A DNA stretch of 64,000 nucleotides from an uncultured Clostridia bacterium (GCA_944337235.1 CALVLK010000007.1:1-64000), one strand, 5' to 3'; shown: positions 33,424 through 42,828, counted from the stretch's first letter. The notes: generated by a model from the letters alone, not told the origin. A program made the numbers and translations.

Positions 33424-34176
33424 TCATTCCCGATCGGGTGCAGACGTCTCTTCCGCAGCCTCGCGGCGGCGGCGCGCAGCCTCGCGGCGCGCCTCTTTGC
33501 GCTTTTCGCTGCGGTACTCCTCTTCGCCCTGCAGATAGCTCAGCGTGAGATCGGCGGTCTGCTTTGCGACCTCGAGATCGCTGCGGTCGTTCAGGCGCAC
33601 CTGAACGGGGCGTACCTTGAGCGCGCCCGTCCTGCCCGTGCGCATCATGCGGCCGAATTCGGGGTTGACGATGGAAAAGTTCAGTTCGACGCTGTCGCGG
33701 CGGATGGCCGCCTTGGCGATCTGCCCCTTCTTGAATTTGAAGGTGAGCGAACTGACCTTCAGCTGTTTGGAACAGTCCTCTTTGGCGGTGATGTATGCGG
33801 TAAACTCGTCGAGCAGCAGGCGGCGATCCTCGGGCAAAAGCTCGTATTTTTCGGCGAACGTGCGCTTTTCCGAACGGGCGATCCTTACGCCATCCACCTC
33901 GTCTGCCTCGTCCTCCTCATCTTCATCCTCGGGTTGTGCGGGCGCCTGAGGCGGCTCCTCTTCGGGCAGCGTGATCACCTCTGCCCTGCCCCCCGCAACG
34001 CGCAGATAGACCTCGTCCGATTGGATCTGCGTGACATTGGGCGCAGGAACGGGCCGCCCTTCAAACGCGCGGCGCCGGGAGCGAAAGACCGCCTGCACGA
34101 TGAGCAGTATGATCGCAAAGAGCCCCAAAAGTGCAAACACAGCGGCAAAGATAATAAAGATCAACTCAGGATTCAT
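33424..34176 (-). CDS. Membrane-anchored protein of unknown family, paralogue 1
   Basis: This 250-residue protein has one N-terminal membrane helix (about residues 6-28), an acidic low-complexity linker, and a conserved core starting at KRTFAEKYELL and including FKFKKGQIAKAAIRR, LNFSI and DLEVAKQTADLTLSYL. A basic coiled C-terminus follows (KRKEARREAARRRREA). It shares this architecture and much sequence with the adjacent upstream gene, so the pair is a tandem duplication. The ATG at 34176 has GAGGAGG upstream and overlaps its neighbour by 11 bp. I do not recognise a function. Confidence 0.72.
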   Translation of the reverse strand: MNPELIFIIFAAVFALLGLFAIILLIVQAVFRSRRRAFEGRPVPAPNVTQIQSDEVYLRVAGGRAEVITLPEEEPPQAPAQPEDEDEEDEADEVDGVRIARSEKRTFAEKYELLPEDRRLLLDEFTAYITAKEDCSKQLKVSSLTFKFKKGQIAKAAIRRDSVELNFSIVNPEFGRMMRTGRTGALKVRPVQVRLNDRSDLEVAKQTADLTLSYLQGEEEYRSEKRKEARREAARRRREAAEETSAPDRE

Positions 34177-34984
34177 CGTCTGCCTCCTCTCGGTCATTTG
34201 CGGCCTCGCGGCGCTGACGGGCGGCCTCGCGGCGCGCCTCCTTGCGCTTCTCGGTGCGATATTCCTCTTCGCCCTTGAGATAGCCGACGGTCATCTCCGC
34301 CGTCTGCTTGGCAAGCTCCAGATCCTCGCGGGAGGAGAGCCTCAGCTCGATGGGCTGCATTCGCACGCCCTTGATGCGCTCGCTGCGCACCATACGGTTG
34401 AGCGAGGGGTTGGCGATGGAGAAATTCAAAACGACGCCGCCGCGGCGGATGGCCGCCTTGGCGATCTGCCCCTTGCGGTAACGGAATGCAAGCGCATTCG
34501 TCTGCAGCTGCTTGGTGCATTCTTCCATTGCCACAACATACGCGGTAAATTCGTCGAGCAGCGCCTTGGGCTCCGCTTCGAGCTGTTCATAACGCTCAGC
34601 AAAGGTGAGTTTCTCGGCGCGGGGAACAAACACGCTCTCTCCCGCTTCCTCGGGAGCGGTCTCCTTTGCCGCGTCGTGCCCCGCCGACGGTTCCTGCGGC
34701 AGCGCCTGTGCGGCGGCGACCTCCTCTTCCGCAGAGCGGGCGCCCGCGTTCTTCTCCGCGCCATCAGGGCATGTGTCGCCCTCGGCCTCGGCATTGAAGG
34801 CGATGCGCACCTCGTCTGCGCCCTGCTTCACGGAGATCACCTCATTCAAAGGATCTCCGTTTGCCTCTTCCTGCGCGCGCCGCAATGCACGGAAGGCCCC
34901 CGCCAGGCGGACCGCCTCGCAGATGAGAACGACGGCAAGCACGGCAGCAAGCGCAGCGAATGCAACGATGATGATCGGATCCAT
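34166..34984 (-). CDS. Membrane-anchored protein of unknown family, paralogue 2
   Basis: This 272-residue protein is the upstream copy of the pair: N-terminal membrane helix (about 4-24), a longer acidic and alanine-rich linker (about 60-115), and the same core (LTFAERYEQL, FRYRKGQIAKAAIRR, LNFSIANP, DLELAKQTAEMTVGYL) with the same basic C-terminal stretch. The core is far better conserved between the copies than the linkers, which suggests a folded, functional domain, probably cytoplasmic. It is first in a two-gene operon with a consensus promoter. Function unknown. Confidence 0.72.
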   Translation of the reverse strand: MDPIIIVAFAALAAVLAVVLICEAVRLAGAFRALRRAQEEANGDPLNEVISVKQGADEVRIAFNAEAEGDTCPDGAEKNAGARSAEEEVAAAQALPQEPSAGHDAAKETAPEEAGESVFVPRAEKLTFAERYEQLEAEPKALLDEFTAYVVAMEECTKQLQTNALAFRYRKGQIAKAAIRRGGVVLNFSIANPSLNRMVRSERIKGVRMQPIELRLSSREDLELAKQTAEMTVGYLKGEEEYRTEKRKEARREAARQRREAANDREEADDES

Positions 34985-35050
34985 CCTTTGCCCCCTTTAT
35001 CGTAGTGTGTTTTGAGAAATAATCAATTTCTCGATATAAATCTCACTTTG

Positions 35051-35079
35051 ATTATATCATTCGGATATCCGGTTGTCAA
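35051..35079 (-). promoter_or_regulatory. Consensus promoter of the paralogous membrane-protein pair
   Basis: TTGACA (35079-35074), a 17-bp spacer and TATAAT (35056-35051) on the minus strand: a perfect match to the housekeeping consensus, so the pair is probably well expressed. The leader is about 60 nt. Confidence 0.88.
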
Positions 35080-35120
35080 GGGGCAAATTTTTGGAAATGA
35101 GTAATTTTTTTCTTTTTTTC

Positions 35121-36161
35121 TCATTCCAGCGGCAGATATGCCTGCGCATTGAGCGAAAGAGGGGCAAAATTTCCCGCACGATACTGCACAAGCCCCTCTG
35201 CGGCGATCATGGCGGCATTGTCGGTACAGCGGCGCTTGGCGGGCAATACCAGCCGCAGCCCCGCCGCGCAGCATGCGTCGGTCAGCGCCGCGCGCAGGTA
35301 CCCGTTGGCAATGACGCCGCCGCCCGCCGTCACCGTTCTGCAATCCGTCTCCCGCGCGGCCTCCACCGTCTTTTTTACAAGGATATCCAGCGCGGCATGC
35401 TGAAAGGAACAGGCGACGTCGGCGGCGCTCCATTCCTCCCCCCTCTGCTGTTTGGTGTGCACATAGTTAATGACCGCCGTCTTGAGACCGCTGTACGAGA
35501 AGTGATAGCCGCCCTCGCCCTTGAGCATTCTGGGCAGCGGCACACAGTTTTTTCCTTCGCGCGCGAGCGCCTCGACATGGGGACCGCCCGGATAGGGCAG
35601 CGAGAGAATGCGCGCCACCTTGTCGAATGCCTCGCCCGCGGCGTCGTCCAGCGTGCCGCCCAGGCAGCGAAAGCGCGTGGGCGTCTCCGTCACCAGCACC
35701 GCCGTATGGCCGCCGCTCGCCAACAGGGTGACAAAGGGCGGTTCCAGCGCGGGATCCTCCAGATACGCCGCCGCGAGATGCCCGCGGATATGATTGACGG
35801 CGATGAGCGGCTTATTCAGCCCGTAGGCGAGTCCCTTTGCAAAGGACACCCCCACGAGCAGCGCGCCCAAAAGCCCCGCCCCGTAGGTGACGGCGACGGC
35901 GTCGAGCTCCTCTTTCTGTACATGAGCGGCCTGCAGCGCACGCGAGACGACCTCGTCCACCGCATCGGTATGCGCCCGCGAGGCGATCTCGGGCACGACG
36001 CCGCCGAACTGCGCCTGAATATTTGCCGACGAGATGATCTCGTCGGATAAAAGCCGCCTCCCGCGGATGACGGCTGCCGCCGTCTCGTCGCAGGAGGACT
36101 CGATGCCAAGGATGAGCGGCTCATCTTTGCGCGCGCCCGGATATATCGTCTTTGTTGTCAT
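35121..36161 (-). CDS. tsaD: tRNA N6-threonylcarbamoyladenosine transferase TsaD
   Basis: This 346-residue ASKHA-fold protein has GIESSCDETAAAVI near the N-terminus, the metal ligands in NHIRGHLAAA (HxxxH), LLASGGHTAVL and the C-terminal RRCTDNAAMIA. TsaD transfers threonylcarbamoyl to A37 of ANN-decoding tRNAs, with TsaB, TsaC and TsaE as partners (not in the window). AGAAGG precedes the ATG. It appears monocistronic; no clear intrinsic terminator follows. Confidence 0.96.
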   Translation of the reverse strand: MTTKTIYPGARKDEPLILGIESSCDETAAAVIRGRRLLSDEIISSANIQAQFGGVVPEIASRAHTDAVDEVVSRALQAAHVQKEELDAVAVTYGAGLLGALLVGVSFAKGLAYGLNKPLIAVNHIRGHLAAAYLEDPALEPPFVTLLASGGHTAVLVTETPTRFRCLGGTLDDAAGEAFDKVARILSLPYPGGPHVEALAREGKNCVPLPRMLKGEGGYHFSYSGLKTAVINYVHTKQQRGEEWSAADVACSFQHAALDILVKKTVEAARETDCRTVTAGGGVIANGYLRAALTDACCAAGLRLVLPAKRRCTDNAAMIAAEGLVQYRAGNFAPLSLNAQAYLPLE

Positions 36162-36420
36162 AATGCTGCCTTCTGTTTTTGCTTGCCCGAAACGGATCCG
36201 GGCAGCAGAGCACTGTGTTCTGTTTCCCTCGCAAAGATATTTTTCACAGAAAAAGATCTTTGCGAAAAACTATACTATGAAAAAATGCTCATCCCTGCTT
36301 TTCAGATGCGAGCAAGACAAGGAGGGCGCGGCTTTGCCGACAGGAGCTTACCCTTTTGCAAGTGACTGAGGCAAAACGCAAGCCCGACACCGTATTGCGA
36401 TGCATATGGAAAGCAGGCCG
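36162..36420. other. 259-bp intergenic region between tsaD and prfB
   Basis: No believable gene lies here. The region holds an interrupted inverted repeat (36230-36264: CGCAAAGAT with ATCTTTGCG and an inner TTTTT/AAAAA), and a smaller TGCCCG/CGGGCA stem near the tsaD start. No well-placed promoter was identified. A 60-residue reading frame on the plus strand (36183-36365) has no support. Confidence 0.5.
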
Positions 36421-37518
36421 TCAGGATTTTTTTAAGTAGTCGATAATAAACCCCTGAATATCCCCGTCCATGACCGCCTGCACGTCGCCCATTTCGTAGC
36501 CCGTTCTGTGATCTTTGACCAGCGTATAGGGGCAGAACACATAGGAGCGGATCTGCGAGCCCCACTCAATCTTCTTGGTCTCGCCCTTGAGCGCCGCCTC
36601 CTCTGCCATGCGCTGCTCCAGCTGCTTTTCGAGCAGCTTGCTGCGCAGATATTTGAACGCCATCTCCTTGTTCTGCAGCTGGCTGCGCTCGTTTTGGCAG
36701 GTGACGACGATGCCCGTCGGAAAATGCGTGATGCGGATCGCCGTCTCCGTCTTGTTGACCTTTTGGCCGCCCGCTCCCGAAGAGCGGTAGACGTCGATGC
36801 GGATGTCCTCGTCCTTGATCTCGATCTCGCCGTCGTCCTCTACCTCGGGCATGACCTCGACGGAGGCGAACGACGTCTGACGGCGCTTGTTTGCGTCGAA
36901 GGGAGAGATGCGCACCAGCCTGTGCACGCCGATCTCCGCCTTGAGATAGCCGTAGGCGTTCTCCCCCTCCACCTTAAAATCTACCGACTTCAATCCGGCG
37001 CCGTCGCCCGCGAGCCGGTCGATCTCCGTCACCTTGAAGCCGTTCTTTTCGGCATAGCGCGTGTACATGCGGTAGAGCATCTGGCACCAGTCGCACGCCT
37101 CGGTGCCGCCCGCCCCCGCATGCAGCGACATGAGCGCATTGCTGCTGTCGTATCTGCCGCGCAGCAGCGCGCGGATGCGCAGCTCCTCGATCTCCTTTTC
37201 TGCTTCGGAGAGCATCTTGTCCAGCTCGGGGACGAGCTCCTCTTCCTCCGTCTCTTCGATGAGGTCGATGACCTCCCCCGCGTCGTCGAGCGCCTTTCTG
37301 CACTTTTCATAGGCAGAGATCTTGCTCTCGTTGGAGGAGATCTCCCGCCCGATCTTTTTGGAGCGCTCCAGATCCTGCCATACCTCAGGCTTCTCCTGCT
37401 CCGCCCTCAGCTGCTTCAACTGCTCGGCGCGGTTGTCGATGTCGAGCGCATATTTTGCCTCGCCCAGCGTCCCCTCGAGGCCCTTGATCTTCAATCTGTA
37501 ATCGTCCGGTTTGAACAT
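36421..37518 (-). CDS. prfB: Peptide chain release factor 2
   Basis: This 365-residue protein has the RF2 order: helical N-domain, the GGQ loop ([15 protein letters not shown], about residue 238) that triggers peptide release, and the codon-recognition domain. RF2 reads UAA and UGA. The frame is continuous through the place where most RF2 genes carry an in-frame UGA and +1 frameshift; here the codons read GCG-CTC-GAC. The start at 37518 has GGGAG upstream. It lies 85 bases downstream of secA and is likely co-transcribed. Confidence 0.95.
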   Translation of the reverse strand: MFKPDDYRLKIKGLEGTLGEAKYALDIDNRAEQLKQLRAEQEKPEVWQDLERSKKIGREISSNESKISAYEKCRKALDDAGEVIDLIEETEEEELVPELDKMLSEAEKEIEELRIRALLRGRYDSSNALMSLHAGAGGTEACDWCQMLYRMYTRYAEKNGFKVTEIDRLAGDGAGLKSVDFKVEGENAYGYLKAEIGVHRLVRISPFDANKRRQTSFASVEVMPEVEDDGEIEIKDEDIRIDVYRSSGAGGQKVNKTETAIRITHFPTGIVVTCQNERSQLQNKEMAFKYLRSKLLEKQLEQRMAEEAALKGETKKIEWGSQIRSYVFCPYTLVKDHRTGYEMGDVQAVMDGDIQGFIIDYLKKS

Positions 37519-37603
37519 TGCACTTCTCCCTTCTCTCTCGTCTCGTTTCGCGAAGAATCTCCGAGAAAACTCTCGGAGATCGCTCGCGTACACTCTTTTT
37601 ATA

Positions 37604-40603
37604 TCACGGCTTGCCGTGGCACTTCTTGTATTTGAGCCCGCTGCCGCAGGGGCAGGGATCGTTCGGCCCGATCTTCTTCTTTTTGGGCATGGACGCAGGG
37701 TTGAATTTTTCCGACCCGCTCGTGCGCAGGCTGTCTACGTCCACCGCCTTAGGCATCTCCATGCCGGAGATCGCCACCTGCGAGAGCATCCTGTCGTTGC
37801 TGCGCATGACCTGCGCGGCCGTGGGCGCGGCCTTGGGCACAAACGGCACGCCCTGGCGGGGCTGCTGCTGTGCGGCCTGCGCGCCGCCCGCCGCCTGTTC
37901 CTCTCCCGCAGCGGGCTGCCGCACGGGCTGCGGCGCGGGATTGGTGGGCATCACGCGCTCGACGGGCGCACGGCGCACCTCTACGCGCAATTTGAGCAGC
38001 ATGGCGACGGTATTCGTCTGAATGCGCTCGATCATCTCGTTGAACATGGCAGAGCCCTCTTGCTTATAGGCAATGACGGGATCCGTCTGTCCGTAGGCGC
38101 GCAGCACGATGCCCTTGCGCAGCTGATCCATCGCGTCGATGTGATCGATCCAGTTGCGGTCGACGTTGCGCAGCAGGATCTGCCGCTCCACATTCGCGTA
38201 ATCGATCCCCGTCTCGTTGCGGATGCGCTCGATCTTCTCTTCGTACGCGCGCTCCGTCCGCCTGACGATATGGCTGAGCGCGGAATCGTAGTCCCACTTT
38301 TCCAGCTTTTCGCGGGTGACGTAGTTCGTCCCCTCGGGCAGCAGCTTCTGTTCGAGGGCGACGTTCAGATCATTCTCGTCCCACTTGACGGGGGCGACCT
38401 CGGTATTGACGGCGGAATGGATGACGCTCGCCGCATAATCGGGGATATATTTCAAAATCTGATCGTGTACGTTTTCGCCCTTGAGCACCTTCATGCGTTC
38501 CGCATACATGAGCTTGCGCTGGTTGTTCATCACGTCGTCGTATTGCAGCACGTTTTTGCGGGCGGCGAAGTGCTTGCCTTCGATCTGTTTCTGCGCATAT
38601 TCGATGAGCCGGGAGAGCATCTTTGCCTCGAGGCACTCGTCCTCCTGCATCTTGAACATCTCGTACGCGCGCTTCATGCGCTCGTCGCCGAAGCGCTTCA
38701 TCAGATCGTCTTCGAGGGCGATGAAGAATACCGAAACGCCCACGTCGCCCTGGCGGCCCGAACGGCCGCGCAGCTGATTGTCGATGCGGCGTGCCTCGTG
38801 CCGCTCGGTGCCGATGATGCACAGCCCGCCCGCCTCGATGACGCGCTTCTTCTCCTCGTCCGTCTGCTTCTTATAGCTGTTGTACAGCTCCTTATAGCGG
38901 TCGGCGACCTTCTGCGTCGCCTCATCCAGCTCCGCATACGAGGTGGCAAGCTCGATGACCTCGTGCTCGACGCCCTCTTCGCGCAGCCGCTTCTTGGCAA
39001 GATATTCGGGGTTGCCGCCGAGGAGGATATCCGTACCGCGGCCTGCCATGTTGGTCGAGATGGTCACGGCGCCGTAGCGGCCCGCCTGCGCGACGATCTC
39101 TGCCTCGCGCTCGTGGTTTTTTGCATTGAGGATGTTGTGCTGAATGCCGTTGCGGCGCAGAAGGCGGGAGATCTCTTCCGACTTCTCCACCGAAACGGTA
39201 CCCACGAGAATGGGCTGCCCCTTCTCGTGCCGCTCCACGATCTCGCGGACGATGGCCTTCTTCTTGCCCTCTTCGGTGGCGAAGATCTTGTCCTGCAGAT
39301 CGATCCTGCGCACGGGCTTGTTGGTGGGGATCTCGATGACGTCGAGCGCGTAGATGGTCTTGAACTCGCCCTCCTCCGTCTTTGCCGTACCCGTCATGCC
39401 CGAGAGGCGCTTATACAGGCGGAAATAGTTCTGGAAGGTGATGGTGGCGTACGTCTTGTTCTCGTCGCGCACCTTGACCCCCTCTTTTGCCTCGATGGCC
39501 TGATGCAGCCCGTCCGAATAGCGGCGGCCGATCATCAGACGGCCGGTAAATTCGTCGACGATGATGATCTCGTTGTCCTTGACGATGTACTCCTCGTTGA
39601 GGTGGAAGAGGTGATGCGCCTTGAGCGCCTGCTGAATGTGGTGATTGAGCGTGACGTGCGAAATATCGGCGATGTTGTCGACGTGGAAGAATTTTTCCGC
39701 CTTCTCTGCGCCGTATTCCGTGAGCTGCACCTGCTTTTCCTTGCGCTCGATGACAAAGTCCCATTTGAGCGCCTCTGCCTTGACAAGCTTTTGCGCGGAG
39801 GAATCTTTTGACTTTCCCTTGCGGCGGCTCTCGTCCTCCGCGTCCTTCAGATCGTCGTCGAATCCGCCCGTGAGCGTCCGCACAAAGCGGTCCGCCTGTT
39901 CATACAGCTGCGAGGACTGCTCCCCCTTGCCCGAGATGATGAGGGGGGTCCTCGCCTCGTCGATGAGGATGGAGTCCACCTCGTCGACGATGGCAAAATT
40001 CAGATCGCGCTGCACCATGAGTTTGAGGTCGGACTTGAGGTTGTCGCGCAGATAGTCGAAGCCGAACTCATTGTTGGTGCCGTATGTGATGTCGCACTGA
40101 TAGGCGGCGCGCTTGGCGTTGTCGTCCATGCCGGGCACGACGACGCCCACGGTGAGCCCCATAAAGCGGTGGACCTTGCCCATCCATTCCGCGTCGCGGC
40201 GGGCAAGATAGTCGTTGACGGTAACGATGTGCACGCCCTTGCCCGTGAGCGCCTCAAGATAGGAGGGCAGCGTGGCGACGAGGGTCTTGCCTTCGCCCGT
40301 CTTCATCTCGGCGATGCGCCCCTGAAAGAGGCAGATGCCGCCGATGATCTGCACGTGGAAGTGCTTCATGCCGAGGACGCGCCAGCTTGCCTCGCGCAGG
40401 GCGGCGAAGGCGTCGCAGAGGATGTCCTCCGTCGTCTCGCCCTTGGCAAGGCGCTCCTTGAAAATCGCAGTCTGACCGCGCAGCTCGCTGTCGCTCATCG
40501 CCTGATATTTCGGCTCCAGCGCCTCAACCGCGCGCGCCGTTTTATCCAGTTTGCGCAGGCTCTTGCGGCTGTCGCTGTCTCTAAGATAACTGATCAATCC
40601 CAT
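37604..40603 (-). CDS. secA: Preprotein translocase ATPase SecA
   Basis: This 999-residue protein has SecA DEAD motor motifs (Walker A MKTGEGKTLVA, VDEVDSILIDEARTPLI), the preprotein cross-linking and scaffold regions (MAGRGTDILLGG), and a C-terminal zinc-binding CPCGSGLKYKKCH tail that contacts SecB or lipids. It is longer than usual because of an inserted charged segment (about residues 255-300) and a Pro/Gln/Ala-rich linker before the zinc tail. It drives Sec-dependent export. Confidence 0.96.
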   Translation of the reverse strand: MGLISYLRDSDSRKSLRKLDKTARAVEALEPKYQAMSDSELRGQTAIFKERLAKGETTEDILCDAFAALREASWRVLGMKHFHVQIIGGICLFQGRIAEMKTGEGKTLVATLPSYLEALTGKGVHIVTVNDYLARRDAEWMGKVHRFMGLTVGVVVPGMDDNAKRAAYQCDITYGTNNEFGFDYLRDNLKSDLKLMVQRDLNFAIVDEVDSILIDEARTPLIISGKGEQSSQLYEQADRFVRTLTGGFDDDLKDAEDESRRKGKSKDSSAQKLVKAEALKWDFVIERKEKQVQLTEYGAEKAEKFFHVDNIADISHVTLNHHIQQALKAHHLFHLNEEYIVKDNEIIIVDEFTGRLMIGRRYSDGLHQAIEAKEGVKVRDENKTYATITFQNYFRLYKRLSGMTGTAKTEEGEFKTIYALDVIEIPTNKPVRRIDLQDKIFATEEGKKKAIVREIVERHEKGQPILVGTVSVEKSEEISRLLRRNGIQHNILNAKNHEREAEIVAQAGRYGAVTISTNMAGRGTDILLGGNPEYLAKKRLREEGVEHEVIELATSYAELDEATQKVADRYKELYNSYKKQTDEEKKRVIEAGGLCIIGTERHEARRIDNQLRGRSGRQGDVGVSVFFIALEDDLMKRFGDERMKRAYEMFKMQEDECLEAKMLSRLIEYAQKQIEGKHFAARKNVLQYDDVMNNQRKLMYAERMKVLKGENVHDQILKYIPDYAASVIHSAVNTEVAPVKWDENDLNVALEQKLLPEGTNYVTREKLEKWDYDSALSHIVRRTERAYEEKIERIRNETGIDYANVERQILLRNVDRNWIDHIDAMDQLRKGIVLRAYGQTDPVIAYKQEGSAMFNEMIERIQTNTVAMLLKLRVEVRRAPVERVMPTNPAPQPVRQPAAGEEQAAGGAQAAQQQPRQGVPFVPKAAPTAAQVMRSNDRMLSQVAISGMEMPKAVDVDSLRTSGSEKFNPASMPKKKKIGPNDPCPCGSGLKYKKCHGKP

Positions 40604-40652
40604 TGATGCTCATACTCCGTATGTCGCCCGAAGGGCGTTTATTTCTTTCCCC

Positions 40653-40680
40653 ATTGTACTATATTTTCGCAAAATTTCAA
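40653..40680 (-). promoter_or_regulatory. Promoter of the secA-prfB operon
   Basis: TTGAAA (40680-40675), a 16-bp spacer and TACAAT (40658-40653) on the minus strand. A small CGCCC/GGGCG hairpin (40625-40637) lies in the leader. Confidence 0.65.
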
Positions 40681-40740
40681 AGCGATTTTTGTTCGGATTG
40701 ACAGATTTTCCCGCGCCGGTAATATTTTTTCATGCGTTCG

Positions 40741-41508
40741 TCACCTACTTTCAGCAGGAAGCGGCATATTCTGCGGCGGCAGTTCGGTGTGCCCGCGGTT
40801 TTCTTCGTCGGCAGCGTACAGCTGCCGCAGTTCGCGCGCGAGGCGTTCTGCGTCCTGCGCAGAAGCCGATACCGCCCCGGCGTCGAACATCAGCCTCAGC
40901 TGCATCCCGCTTGCGGGGGCAGTGACGGCGACATACAGCTTATCGCCGCCCTCCTCCTGCGCCGCCCGCACGAGCGGCAGTTCGGCGCGCACGCACACGC
41001 CGTCCGCCCCGGCAAGCCGCGCCGCCCGGACGCCGATACGCACGCTGTGTTCCGAGAGCATGGGATCGTCGAGCACAACGCACAAAACACTGCGCCGCAC
41101 CCCCGTACGGACGCGGCGGATCTCCTTGCGCAGCGCATTCAGATTGCCGTCGGCAAGAAAAGAATAGTAGGGCACAAGGCGCAGCTCATCTGCACCGCGC
41201 CGGGCAGCGCGCCTTGCCTCGATGCGTTTGACGGAGGGCAAACCGTCACCCGCACCGCCGACGCGGCAGACGATCTTCATGCCCTCCTTTCTCCCCTGCA
41301 CGGCGGCGTCGAGCAGGATGGGGGGAACGAGCAGCCCCGCCGCACCCAGCTGCTGCGCCCGCTCCCACGCATGTGCAAAATGCGCTTCCTTGCCCGTGAT
41401 GTCACAGAGAAGTTTTGCAAGCGAAAGGGCGATCTGCGCCTCGCGTTTGCAGCGTTTGAATTCCTCAAATTCCGCAGCCTCCGCCGCGGTGAGCACTCTC
41501 TCTTCCAT
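40741..41508 (-). CDS. DeoC-like TIM-barrel protein, probably non-catalytic as an aldolase
   Basis: This 255-residue protein resembles deoxyribose-phosphate aldolase in layout (LVPPILLDAAVQG, then CRVGGAGDGLPSVKRIEARR, then RGADELRLVPYYSFLADGN, then ARLAGADGVCVRAE). The lysines that form the Schiff base and assist it in DeoC fall at places that read VVLDDP and VCVRAE here, so they appear lost. The family call is by eye and moderate. It is divergent from a small membrane-protein gene. If the aldolase chemistry is gone, it may bind a sugar phosphate or be degenerating. Confidence 0.5.
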   Translation of the reverse strand: MEERVLTAAEAAEFEEFKRCKREAQIALSLAKLLCDITGKEAHFAHAWERAQQLGAAGLLVPPILLDAAVQGRKEGMKIVCRVGGAGDGLPSVKRIEARRAARRGADELRLVPYYSFLADGNLNALRKEIRRVRTGVRRSVLCVVLDDPMLSEHSVRIGVRAARLAGADGVCVRAELPLVRAAQEEGGDKLYVAVTAPASGMQLRLMFDAGAVSASAQDAERLARELRQLYAADEENRGHTELPPQNMPLPAESR

Positions 41509-41588
41509 GCCGACAGTTTCCCCAAAATTTTGGAAAATATCCGCAGGATTGCCATTTTATGACGGCACGCATGTGCTATCATACCGCC

Positions 41589-41840
41589 ATGATTCTTCTC
41601 TCCGTACAGATCAGGGGCGCAGTGTGGACGGCAGCGCTTCTGATCGCGCTGATCGTAGCCGTCCATCTTGTAAAACTTGCCGTGATCGGCTACAAAAACA
41701 CAAAAGCGCCGCCGCAGCCGCCGCCGCAGCCCGCCGCACCCGAAAAACAGCCCGAAGCGATATACTACATCGTCGAAAAGAAACGGACACGCAAGAAGAA
41801 GGAACAGCTTGGCGACCCCAAAGAGATCTCATTCAAATGA
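41589..41840 (+). CDS. Small membrane protein of unknown function
   Basis: This 83-residue protein has one N-terminal membrane helix (about residues 8-27), a proline-rich linker (PPQPPPQPAAP) and a basic, polar tail (KKRTRKKKEQ). I do not recognise the family. The ATG at 41589 was preferred over an earlier one at 41559. It has no ribosome-binding site, but TATCAT ends exactly 6 nt upstream, matching the leaderless pattern seen elsewhere, although the -35 is poor. A strong hairpin follows the stop. Confidence 0.6.
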   Translation: MILLSVQIRGAVWTAALLIALIVAVHLVKLAVIGYKNTKAPPQPPPQPAAPEKQPEAIYYIVEKKRTRKKKEQLGDPKEISFK

Positions 41841-41851
41841 TCAGACCTGCA

Positions 41852-41887
41852 ACTGCGCCCGCTCTCGATCCGGAGAGCGGGCGCAGT
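41852..41887. terminator. Hairpin between convergent genes
   Basis: A perfect 15-bp stem (41852-41866 with 41873-41887) with a 6-base loop lies between the small membrane-protein gene and the DUF4097 gene, which converge. The plus-strand tail CCGTTTATC is only weakly U-rich. Confidence 0.6.
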
Positions 41888-41940
41888 CCGTTTATCATAA
41901 AATTCTGTCTTATGGCAGAGGCTGCGTTCACACAGCCGCA

Positions 41941-42828
41941 TCAGGCCACTTTGAGCGAAAGAAAGAGGTCCCCGCTCGTCGTGTGAACGTGGATATGCCC
42001 CTCGCCCTCGCCCGCGAGATAGCCCTCATCGCCCGGCAAAAGGCCGAAATCGTCAAAGAGATCGCCGCTCTCGCTCTCATAGGAGAGGGAAAAAGATGCG
42101 TCCTCGGGCAGGGAGAGGCGCACGTCTCCGCTCACGGAAGACGCCTCGATCCCCCCCTGCGGAAGCGCCGCAGCAAAGGAGATCTCTCCGCTGACCGACT
42201 CCGCAGAAAATGCACCCGTCAGGGTGACATTCTCTGCACCAAGATCGCCGCTTGCAGAGGAGAGCGCGATATCACGATGCACGCCGCCTGAGATCAGGAC
42301 GGAACCCGAAACGCCCGAAACGGACAGATGGGACGTACCGAGGTCGGTCGCCGTGATATTGCCGCTCACCGTTTCGAGATCCATATAGTTCGTGAACACC
42401 CAATCGACGCTGATATCTGCGGAAACGGTAGAGATGTTGACGTTTTCGAACATGACCTCGAGCGGGATCGTCACGCGCAGCGTCTTGGGCGAGGCGGCAT
42501 CGTAAGAGAGCCCGCTCTGCATGAATTTGACGCGCAGCGTCTCGCCGCGCAACTCATAGCGCAGCGTATGCGCCTCGTCCGAAGCGCCCGTCTCGCTGAG
42601 CGAGAGCGTGTCGCCGTCCTCCTCGCGCACGACCTCCACCGCGCCCGCGATCCAATCGATCTCGACAAGGCGGACGGCAAGCGCCTCCTCTCCCGTCAGG
42701 GAGAATACGCCGACGGAATACTGTGCGGCATTGTCGTAAACATACCGATCGGACGTAGCGCATCCCGCCGGAAAGAGGAGAAGCAGGGCAGAGATCAGCC
42801 CTGCCGCCCGAGCAAAAACCCTTTTCAC
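41941..42828 (-). CDS. DUF4097-type lipoprotein
   Basis: This 295-residue protein has a lipoprotein signal (LLLFPAGC, cysteine about residue 23) and a right-handed beta-solenoid-like region with repeated SVSGxxxxS patterns (LETVSGNITA, LSVSGVSGSVLI, AESVSGEISF, EASSVSGDVRL, YESESGDLFDDF), typical of DUF4097 proteins. Such proteins are anchored outside the membrane; their function is unknown. It overlaps rsfS by 4 bp and is the last gene of that transcript. Confidence 0.85.
   Translation of the reverse strand: MKRVFARAAGLISALLLLFPAGCATSDRYVYDNAAQYSVGVFSLTGEEALAVRLVEIDWIAGAVEVVREEDGDTLSLSETGASDEAHTLRYELRGETLRVKFMQSGLSYDAASPKTLRVTIPLEVMFENVNISTVSADISVDWVFTNYMDLETVSGNITATDLGTSHLSVSGVSGSVLISGGVHRDIALSSASGDLGAENVTLTGAFSAESVSGEISFAAALPQGGIEASSVSGDVRLSLPEDASFSLSYESESGDLFDDFGLLPGDEGYLAGEGEGHIHVHTTSGDLFLSLKVA

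Noticed and set aside
36183..36365. A 60-residue plus-strand open frame between tsaD and prfB
   Set aside because: No promoter, ribosome-binding site or recognisable feature; composition looks non-coding.
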